64,000 nt of DNA from Pseudomonas soli (GTDB taxonomy: Bacteria; Pseudomonadota; Gammaproteobacteria; Pseudomonadales; Pseudomonadaceae), in assembly GCF_900110655.1 (NCBI RefSeq), contig NZ_FOEQ01000007.1, positions 92,516 through 156,515 on the forward strand, given 5' to 3'. Below the pieces are notes generated by a model, which worked only from the letters and a program-made list of their open reading frames with translations, was not told the origin of the DNA and made no database searches. The translations under genes were made by a program, and so were the position numbers. The stretch's first letter is position 1, and each line of letters opens with the position of its first letter. This document shows, one piece after another, positions 57,839-64,000 of this stretch.

Positions 57839-58960
57839 ATGTCCGAAACACTGCACAAGACCCCGCTGCACGCCCTGCACCTGGAACTGGGCGCGCGCAT
57901 GGTGCCGTTCGCCGGCTACGACATGCCCGTGCAATACCCCTTGGGCGTGCTCAAGGAGCACCTGCACACCCGCGAGCAGGCCGGCCTGTTCGACGTTTCG
58001 CACATGGGCCAGATCATCCTGCGCGGCAACGACGCCGCCAAGGCCCTGGAAACCCTGGTGCCGGTGGACATCATCGACCTGCCGGTGGGCATGCAGCGCT
58101 ATGCCATGTTCACCAATGCCGAGGGTGGCATCCTCGACGACCTGATGGTCGCCAACCTCGGTGACGACACCCTGTTCCTGGTGGTCAACGCCGCCTGCAA
58201 GGAGCAGGACCTGGCCCACCTGCGCCAGCACATCGGCAGCCGCTGCGAGATCCAGCCACTGTTCGAGGAACGCGCCCTGCTGGCGCTGCAAGGCCCGGCG
58301 GCGGTCAAGGTGCTGGAGCGCCTGGCACCTGCGGTGGCGAAGATGACGTTCATGCAGTTCCAGCCTGTTCAACTGCTCGGCGCCGACTGCTATGTCAGCC
58401 GCTCGGGCTACACCGGTGAGGACGGTTTCGAGATTTCCGTGCCGGCCGACAAGGCCGAAGCGCTGGCGCGCCGGCTGCTGGCCGAGCCAGAGGTACAGCC
58501 AATCGGCCTGGGCGCACGCGACTCACTGCGCCTGGAGGCCGGCCTGTGCCTGTACGGCCACGACATGGACACCACCACCACGCCGATCGAGGCCAGCCTG
58601 CTGTGGGCCATCTCCAAGGTGCGCCGCGCCGACGGCGCACGGGCCGGTGGTTTCCCGGGTGCCGACACCGTGTTTGCCCAGCAACAGTCCGGCGTGGCGC
58701 GCAAGCGCGTAGGCCTGCTGCCCCAGGAGCGCACCCCGGTGCGTGAAGGCGCGCAGATCGTCGACGCGACAGGCAAGGTGGTCGGCGAGGTGTGCAGCGG
58801 CGGCTTCGGCCCGACGCTCGGCGCGCCGGTCACAATGGGCTATGTCGATAACGAACACACCACCCTGGACACTGCACTGTTTGCAATGGTGCGCGGCAAG
58901 CAAGTTGCCATGAAAGTCAGCAAAATGCCTTTCGTGGCGCAACGTTACTACCGTGGCTGA
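57839..58960 (+). CDS. gcvT: Aminomethyltransferase, T protein
   Basis: Moves the methylene group from the H protein to tetrahydrofolate, releasing ammonia. The ATG at 57839 (MSETLHKTPLHALHLELG) follows AAGGAGTCACCG. 373 aa; the folate-binding domain begins ARMVPFAGYDMPVQYP, with GLFDVSHMGQI and the conserved SRSGYTGEDGFEI. Last gene of the operon; a 14-bp stem-loop follows 9 bases after the stop. Confidence 0.96.
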   Translation: MSETLHKTPLHALHLELGARMVPFAGYDMPVQYPLGVLKEHLHTREQAGLFDVSHMGQIILRGNDAAKALETLVPVDIIDLPVGMQRYAMFTNAEGGILDDLMVANLGDDTLFLVVNAACKEQDLAHLRQHIGSRCEIQPLFEERALLALQGPAAVKVLERLAPAVAKMTFMQFQPVQLLGADCYVSRSGYTGEDGFEISVPADKAEALARRLLAEPEVQPIGLGARDSLRLEAGLCLYGHDMDTTTTPIEASLLWAISKVRRADGARAGGFPGADTVFAQQQSGVARKRVGLLPQERTPVREGAQIVDATGKVVGEVCSGGFGPTLGAPVTMGYVDNEHTTLDTALFAMVRGKQVAMKVSKMPFVAQRYYRG

Positions 58961-59308
58961 ATGAGTGGATTGGACGGGTTCGACATATTCGTTTTCGAAC
59001 CTGTCCAATAACTTCTGAACATAGCGCCAGGCCAGGCGCCACGGCGTTTCCGACAAATCGTTCGGTGATCGGGAAAAGCCTGATTTTCACCCGTCGCAAG
59101 GGCTTGTTTTTCGCTCGGCAGTTGGCGTAGAGTCACTGCACTGTGTTTGCATGGGTCGCAACAGTTCGTGACCTGGGCCAGTAGCCGCAATCTGCTACAA
59201 CCCGTTCGACGTCTCTTACTTTCCTGCAACCCAGCCCAGTAATCTTTCGCTTACAAAATGATGCGAAAGTAACTGTCATTAAAATTGAGTTCCATAGGAA
59301 GAAAGACA
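58961..59308. other. 348-bp spacer between gcvT and the cold-shock gene
   Basis: No gene. A 14-bp stem-loop (58970-58983 with 58995-59008) closes the gcv operon. The rest is probably the promoter and long leader of the cold-shock gene, with a 7-bp dyad CTTTCGC/GCGAAAG (59244-59250, 59263-59269) 40 bases upstream of its start. Confidence 0.6.
58970..59008 (+). terminator. Stem-loop after gcvT (terminator-like, no T-run)
   Basis: Arms 58970-58983 and 58995-59008 pair over 14 bp with one G-T (G-U in RNA) and an 11-base loop. No strong T-run follows, so it may end the operon with Rho or protect the 3' end. Confidence 0.6.
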
Positions 59309-59521
59309 ATGTCGACTCGTCAGAACGGTACCGTCAAGTGGTTTAACGACGAAAAAGGTTACGGCTTCATCACCCCAGAAAGCGGTGCTGATCTGTTCGT
59401 GCACTTCCGCGCTATCGAAGGTAATGGCTTCAAGAGCCTGAAAGAAGGCCAGAAAGTCACCTTCGAAGCAGTTCAGGGCCAAAAAGGCATGCAGGCTGAC
59501 AAGGTTCAGGTCGCCGAATAA
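59309..59521 (+). CDS. Cold-shock domain protein
   Basis: A 70-aa single cold-shock domain, an RNA chaperone and antiterminator. The ATG at 59309 (MSTRQNGTVKWFNDEKGYGF) has AGGAAG upstream. Both nucleic-acid-binding motifs are intact: KGYGFITP (RNP1) and DLFVHFRAI (RNP2; the more usual residue after VH is also phenylalanine or histidine-adjacent). It has its own promoter region with a long leader and a strong terminator. Whether it is cold-induced or constitutive (CspD, CapB types) cannot be told. Confidence 0.95.
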   Translation: MSTRQNGTVKWFNDEKGYGFITPESGADLFVHFRAIEGNGFKSLKEGQKVTFEAVQGQKGMQADKVQVAE

Positions 59522-59544
59522 GTCGCTTCGATTTCGAATAAAAG

Positions 59545-59572
59545 CCCCTGCTCTGTGCAGGGGTTTTTTTTT
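59545..59572 (+). terminator. Terminator of the cold-shock gene
   Basis: CCCCTGC (59545-59551) and GCAGGGG (59557-59563) with a 5-base loop, followed by nine Ts. Confidence 0.95.
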
Positions 59573-59612
59573 GCTCGTAGAATAGTGGCTTCGCTTTCTG
59601 GAGCCACTCTTC

Positions 59613-60101
59613 ATGTCCAAGCCTCTGCTCGCCCCCCAGGGTGATTTCCCGCCGGTCGGCCTGGGCCGTCGCCTGGCCGCGATGTTCTACGACTTCCTGC
59701 TGTGCACGGCCCTGCTGATCGTGACTGCCGGCGCCTACAAGATGATCCAGATGGCGATCATCGGCGAGGCGCGCATGCGCGAGCTGACCGAGGCCGGTGC
59801 CTTGGACGGCGACCCGCTGCTGTCGACGATCCTGCTGTTCGCCCTGTTCGGCTTCTTCGCCAAGTTCTGGACCCACGGTGGCCAGACCCTGGGCATGCAG
59901 GTTTGGGGCATGCGCGTGCAGAACGCCGATGGCAGCGCCATCAGCCTCTGGCAGGCATTGCTGCGTTTCGTGGTGTCGATCGCGTCGTGGCTGTGCCTGG
60001 GGCTGGGTTTCATCTGGTCGTTGTTCGACAAACGTAAACGCAGCTGGCACGACATCTATTCCGAGACCCAGCTGGTACGCCTGCCCAAGCGCAAGAAGTG
60101 A
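59613..60101 (+). CDS. RDD-family membrane protein
   Basis: A 162-aa inner membrane protein with the RDD signature: GLGRRLAAMFYDFLLCTALL at its start (Arg and Asp of the name), a second segment near 68-85 and LRFVVSIASWLCLGLGFIW near 112-135. The function of this small RDD form is unknown; relatives have been linked to ion transport. It lies between the cold-shock gene and the convergent lptG. Confidence 0.88.
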   Translation: MSKPLLAPQGDFPPVGLGRRLAAMFYDFLLCTALLIVTAGAYKMIQMAIIGEARMRELTEAGALDGDPLLSTILLFALFGFFAKFWTHGGQTLGMQVWGMRVQNADGSAISLWQALLRFVVSIASWLCLGLGFIWSLFDKRKRSWHDIYSETQLVRLPKRKK

Positions 60102-60136
60102 GCTGCGCGGGCATCAGGCCTGCGAAATGCACTCGC

Positions 60137-60167
60137 AAAAAAGCCGACCCAAGGGTCGGCTTCTTTG
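60137..60167. terminator. Bidirectional terminator between the RDD gene and lptG
   Basis: AAGCCGACCC (60141-60150) and GGGTCGGCTT (60153-60162) with A-run on the left and TTCTTT on the right, between convergent genes. Confidence 0.88.
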
Positions 60168-60181
60168 TGCAGCTCAGGCCA

Positions 60182-61243
60182 TCAACCCGCCCGGCGCATC
60201 AACCACAAGCCCGCCAGCGCACAGATGCCGGCCGGAATCACCACCGCCAGCAGCGGCGGGAAGCCGAACACCTGGCTCGATGGGCCCAGCAGTTCCCCGG
60301 CGATGCGGAATACGAAGCCCACCAGCACACCGGTGAACACGCGCTGGCCAAGGGTGACCGAACGCAACGGGCCGAAGATGAACGAAATCGCCATCAGCAC
60401 CAGCGCCGCGGTGACCACCGGCTGCAGGACCTTGGTCCAGAACGCCAGCCAGTAGCGGGCGTTGTTCAGCCCCTGGTCGGACAGGTAGTGGATGTAGTCC
60501 CACAGCCCGGTGATCGACAGCGACTCCGGTGCCAGCACCACGGTGTTGAGCAACTCCGGGGTCACCGACACGTCCCACACCTCTTCTGGGCTCTTGACCA
60601 CTTCGGTGTGGTCACCGCGGAAGTAGGTGGTGGCCACATCGTTGAGCATCCATTTGCCATCGACGTACTGCGCCCGGCGGGCGAAGCTGGAGGTCTGGAT
60701 CTTGCGCTCGCTGTCGAAGCGGTAGCGGGTCACGCCCAGCAGCAGGCCATTGGGCTGCACCGAGTTGATGTGCACGAACTCCTCGCCCTGGCGGTGCCAC
60801 ATGCCGCGCTTGGAACTCTGCGCCTCGCCACCGCCCTGGGCCAGCGAACGGTCGGCCTGGGCCTTGTTCTCGGTCACCGGGGCCACGTATTCGCCGATCA
60901 GCAGGCCGACCAGCATCAGCACCAGCATCGGCTTCATCACCGCCCAGACGATGCGCCCGATGGACACACCGGCAGCGCGCATGATGGTCAGCTCGCTGCT
61001 GCTGGCCAGGCTGCCCAGGCCGATCAGGCAGCCGATCAGCGCCGCCATCGGCAGCATGTCGTAGAGCCGGCGCGGCGCGGTGAGCAGCACGAAGCTGCTG
61101 GCATCCATGACCGTGTAAGTGTCGCTCAGGTCGCCCATCTCATCGATGAAGGCGAACAACGAGGCCAGGCCGAGGATGATGCCCAGCACGGCGAGAATGG
61201 CCAGCAGCACGCTCTGGCCGATGTAGCGGTCCAGTTTAACCAC
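60182..61243 (-). CDS. lptG: LPS export permease LptG
   Basis: With LptF and LptB2 it extracts lipopolysaccharide from the inner membrane and passes it to LptC. The start is a GTG at 61243 (VVKLDRYIGQSVLLAIL) with GGAGG six bases upstream, overlapping the lptF stop by 8 bases. 353 aa: membrane segments near 14-36, 55-80 and 97-118, a periplasmic beta-jellyroll (about 130-265) and three C-terminal segments (about 270-350). The coupling helix region lies in ELTIMRAAGVSIGRI. Confidence 0.95.
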   Translation of the reverse strand: MVKLDRYIGQSVLLAILAVLGIILGLASLFAFIDEMGDLSDTYTVMDASSFVLLTAPRRLYDMLPMAALIGCLIGLGSLASSSELTIMRAAGVSIGRIVWAVMKPMLVLMLVGLLIGEYVAPVTENKAQADRSLAQGGGEAQSSKRGMWHRQGEEFVHINSVQPNGLLLGVTRYRFDSERKIQTSSFARRAQYVDGKWMLNDVATTYFRGDHTEVVKSPEEVWDVSVTPELLNTVVLAPESLSITGLWDYIHYLSDQGLNNARYWLAFWTKVLQPVVTAALVLMAISFIFGPLRSVTLGQRVFTGVLVGFVFRIAGELLGPSSQVFGFPPLLAVVIPAGICALAGLWLMRRAG

Positions 61244-62351
61244 GGGCCACCTCCGCACGGCGAGCGGCACGCTTCAGACGCAGCGGCTCCCAGTACATCA
61301 GCGCCAGGCCGATCAGCAGGAACAGGCCATGGACCCACCAGATACCCAGCGAGATAGGCAACTTGCCCTTCTCCAGGGCGCCACGCACGGAAATCAGCAT
61401 TGTCAGATAGGCCATGTACAGGAGAATCGCCGGCAGCAGCTTGAGGAAGCGGCCCTGGCGCGGGTTGACGCGCGACAGCGGCACCGCCAGCAGGGTGACC
61501 ACGAACACCAGCAGCGGCAGCGACAGGCGCCATTGTAGCTCGGCGCGCTCACGCAGCCCCTGATGCCCGAACAGGTCGGAAGTCGGGATGGCCTCGCGCT
61601 CGGTCACCTCCTCGGCGACCTCAGGCTTTGGCAGCAGCACGCCATAGGTGTCGTACTTGATCGCACGGTAGTCGGCCTGGCCGGGATTGCCGTCGTAGCG
61701 GTATCCGTTCTGCAGCACCAGGTAGCGGTTGCCGTCGGCCTGCACTTCCTGGTGGCCTTTCTCGGCGACCAGCACCGAAGGCGCGCGGTCCTTGGTCTTG
61801 TCCTGGTTGAAGCGCTTCTCGGAGATGAACACGCCCGCCAGGTTGATGCGGTCATCGGACAGCTGCTCGGTGTAGGTCACCCGCGAGCCATCGCGCAGGG
61901 TCTGGAAACGGCCCGGCACCAAGGTGTCGAACTCGGTCAGGGTATCCTGCTGGGCGATGATCTTCTGCACCTGGGCAACCCCCAGGGGGGCCAGGCTCAG
62001 GCTCAGCCAGGCCACCAGCAGGGCGACCAGTGCCGCCGGCACCATGGTCACGGCAAGCAGGCGCTGCTGGCTCATGCCAGTGGCCGACAGCACGGTCATC
62101 TCGCTTTCGAGATACAGCCGGCCATAGGCAAGCAGGATACCGAGGAACAGCCCCAGCGGCAGGATCAGTTGCAGGAAGCCCGGCAGGCGGAACCCCATGA
62201 TCATGAACAGCACGCCCGGGTCGAGCATGCCCTGGGCCGCCTGGGCCAGGTACTTGATGAAGCGCCCGCTCATGATGATCACCAGCAGCACGGCGCTGAC
62301 GGCGCTCAAGGTCACCAGGACCTCGCGGGACAGATAACGAAAGACGATCAA
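61236..62351 (-). CDS. lptF: LPS export permease LptF
   Basis: Partner of LptG in the LPS extractor. The start codon is decided by the ribosome site: AGGAG stands seven bases before a TTG at 62351, giving MIVFRYLSREVLVTL, which matches the LptF N-terminus (E. coli begins MIIIRYL). A GTG at 62360 is too close to the AGGAG. 371 aa with the same six-segment plus jellyroll layout; the ESEMTVLSATGMSQQRLL segment carries the coupling helix. First gene of lptF-lptG and divergent from pepA. Confidence 0.94.
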   Translation of the reverse strand: MIVFRYLSREVLVTLSAVSAVLLVIIMSGRFIKYLAQAAQGMLDPGVLFMIMGFRLPGFLQLILPLGLFLGILLAYGRLYLESEMTVLSATGMSQQRLLAVTMVPAALVALLVAWLSLSLAPLGVAQVQKIIAQQDTLTEFDTLVPGRFQTLRDGSRVTYTEQLSDDRINLAGVFISEKRFNQDKTKDRAPSVLVAEKGHQEVQADGNRYLVLQNGYRYDGNPGQADYRAIKYDTYGVLLPKPEVAEEVTEREAIPTSDLFGHQGLRERAELQWRLSLPLLVFVVTLLAVPLSRVNPRQGRFLKLLPAILLYMAYLTMLISVRGALEKGKLPISLGIWWVHGLFLLIGLALMYWEPLRLKRAARRAEVARG

Positions 62352-62641
62352 ACCAGACACTCCTGGGTTGTCAGGGGTTCAAAGCCAGACGAACGATTCG
62401 GACAGCCAAGACCAATGCCGGTTCGCCAAGGCGAACCTCCATGTAAAAGTGCGCGCATTATCCTGTGATTGACGGCGCCTGTCACTTGGCCGCGCACCTT
62501 GGCGCATGACGGGGTTGTCAGCAAGGTCGCGGCAAGCTCAAACTGGCAGCTTTTCCGCTGGCCGGCAAAGGTTGCCGGGGCGGTTTGACGAGCGCTTGCC
62601 CAAGACAGCGCCAACTGACAGATCATTCGGGGACCCCAGAC

Positions 62642-64000
62642 ATGGAACTGGTTGTAAAAAGCGTAGCCGCTGTATCCGTCAAGACCGCCACCCTGGTCGT
62701 GCCGGTGGGTGAAGGCCGCAAGCTCGGCGCCACCGCCAAGGCCGTCGACCAGGCCACCGAAGGCGCCATCAGCGCGCTGCTCAAGCGCGGCGACCTGGCC
62801 GGCAAGCCGGGCCAGACCCTGCTGCTGCACAGCCTGCCGGGCCTGAAGGCCGAGCGCGTGCTGCTGGTCGGCAGCGGCAAGGACGAAGCCCTCGGCGACC
62901 GCGCCTGGCGCAAGCTGGTGGCCAGCGTCGCCGGCGTGCTCAAGGGCCTGGGTGGCGGCGACGCCGTGCTGGCCCTGGACGACATCGCCGTCACCGGCCG
63001 CGATGGCCACTACGGCAAGTACCGCCTGCTGGCCGAGACCCTGCTCGACGGCAACTACGTGTTCGACCGCTACAAGAGCCAGAAGGCCGAACCGCGCGCC
63101 CTGAAGAAAGTCACCCTGCTCACCGCCAAGGCTGGTCAGGCCGAGGCCGAGCGCGCCGTCAAGCATGCCAGCGCCATCGCCACCGGCATGGCCTTCACCC
63201 GCGACCTGGGCAACCTGCCGCCGAACGTCTGCCACCCGAGCTTCCTCGCCGAACAGGCCAAGGACCTGGGCAAGGCGCACAAGGGTCTCAAGGTCGAGGT
63301 GCTGGACGAGAAGAAGATCAAGGACCTGGGCATGGGCGCGTTCTACGCCGTGGGCCAGGGCAGCGACCAGCCACCACGGCTGATCGTGCTCAACTACCAG
63401 GGCGGCAAGAAGAGCGAAAAACCGTTCGTGCTGGTCGGCAAGGGCATCACCTTCGACACCGGCGGCATCAGCCTCAAGCCCGGCGCCGGCATGGACGAGA
63501 TGAAGTACGACATGTGCGGCGCCGCCAGTGTGTTCGGCACCCTGCGCGCCGTGCTCGAGCTGCAACTGCCGATCAACCTGGTGTGCCTGCTGGCCTGCGC
63601 CGAAAACATGCCGAGCGGCGGCGCCACCCGTCCGGGCGACATCGTCACCACCATGAGCGGGCAGACCGTCGAGATCCTCAACACCGACGCCGAAGGCCGC
63701 CTGGTGCTGTGCGACACCCTCACCTACGCCGAACGCTTCAAGCCACAGGCGGTGATCGACATCGCCACCCTGACCGGCGCCTGCATCGTCGCCCTGGGCA
63801 GCCACACCTCCGGCCTGATGGGCAATGACGACGCCCTGGTCGGCCAACTGCTCGACGCCGGCAAGCGCGCCGACGACCGCGCCTGGCAGCTGCCGCTGTT
63901 CGATGAGTACCAGGAGCAGCTGGACAGCCCGTTCGCCGACATCGCCAACATCGGTGGCCCGAAGGCCGGCACCATCACCGCCGGCTGCTTCCTGTCGCGC
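62642..64000 (+). CDS. pepA: Leucyl aminopeptidase, N-terminal 453 codons (partial)
   Basis: A cytosolic M17 aminopeptidase with two metal ions; PepA homologues also bind DNA. The ATG at 62642 opens MELVVKSVAAVSVKTATLVV. The N-terminal domain (about 1-165) and most of the catalytic domain are present: VGKGITFDTGGISLKPG, KYDMCGAASVFGTL and the NTDAEGRLVLCDTL signature. The family is about 495 aa, so about 45 residues lie beyond the right edge. The 290-bp spacer to lptF holds a GGTTCGCC/GGCGAACC dyad (62420-62437) and a CCGGCAA/TTGCCGG dyad (62562-62578). Confidence 0.96.
   Translation, partial: MELVVKSVAAVSVKTATLVVPVGEGRKLGATAKAVDQATEGAISALLKRGDLAGKPGQTLLLHSLPGLKAERVLLVGSGKDEALGDRAWRKLVASVAGVLKGLGGGDAVLALDDIAVTGRDGHYGKYRLLAETLLDGNYVFDRYKSQKAEPRALKKVTLLTAKAGQAEAERAVKHASAIATGMAFTRDLGNLPPNVCHPSFLAEQAKDLGKAHKGLKVEVLDEKKIKDLGMGAFYAVGQGSDQPPRLIVLNYQGGKKSEKPFVLVGKGITFDTGGISLKPGAGMDEMKYDMCGAASVFGTLRAVLELQLPINLVCLLACAENMPSGGATRPGDIVTTMSGQTVEILNTDAEGRLVLCDTLTYAERFKPQAVIDIATLTGACIVALGSHTSGLMGNDDALVGQLLDAGKRADDRAWQLPLFDEYQEQLDSPFADIANIGGPKAGTITAGCFLSR

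Overview
The window is chromosomal DNA of a Pseudomonas, most probably of the P. putida group. This is inferred from three things: GC-rich third codon positions (nearly every gene has a long antisense shadow frame), P. putida-style REP repeats built around GCGGGCTTGCC-type cores, and a gene order that matches, from memory, the stretch of the P. putida KT2440 chromosome from pepA/lptFG through the arc, hexR/zwf and gua genes to purL. No rRNA, tRNA, CRISPR array, insertion sequence or prophage was seen. Almost all of it is core genome.

Layout. 1-5354: purL (cut by the window edge) and divergent mltF, then tadA translationally coupled to a Tat-exported multicopper oxidase. 5444-9836: an unnamed operon of a secreted 148-aa protein, two membrane proteins of exactly 221 aa each and a membrane M48 metalloprotease, with a divergent AraC-type regulator. 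This is the least understood part of the window. 9902-17739: guaB-guaA, a zinc-ribbon-like protein, a TauE/SafE permease with divergent LysR regulator, xseA and an M23 peptidase. 17740-19763: leuA with a possible leader peptide.

19954-38288 is one large glucose locus: zwf-pgl-eda (minus), hexR (plus), a hexose-6-phosphate mutarotase, porin OprB, the GtsABCD glucose ABC importer, an AGE-family sugar isomerase, the GtrS/GltR two-component pair, glk, edd and the divergent gap. Glucose enters through OprB and GtsABCD, is phosphorylated by Glk, oxidised by Zwf and Pgl, split by Edd and Eda (Entner-Doudoroff pathway), and the triose is oxidised by Gap. HexR-type operators lie in front of zwf/hexR and between edd and gap. 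Hfq/Crc-type AAnAAnAA motifs sit at the ribosome-binding regions of four transcripts of the uptake half.

38387-43961: a Fur-box-led haem uptake locus (ECF sigma factor, FecR anti-sigma, TonB receptor with signalling domain, haem oxygenase, DUF454 protein). 43986-51129: arginine deiminase pathway arcD-arcA-arcB-arcC with a second arcD facing away, and an ANR-type promoter. 51235-58960: a TyrR/GcsR-type sigma54 activator and the gcvH-gcvP-sdaA-gcvT operon behind a well-formed sigma54 promoter. 59309-64000: a cold-shock protein, an RDD membrane protein, lptF-lptG and the start of pepA.

The best leads are the four-gene M48 operon with twin membrane proteins, the shared Hfq/Crc motifs, the sigma54/IHF/TyrR-box layout ahead of gcvH, a 43-bp perfect inverted repeat inside the gcv operon, REP dyads placed at single internal junctions of three operons, and a haem receptor with no histidine in its FRxP-NPDL segment.
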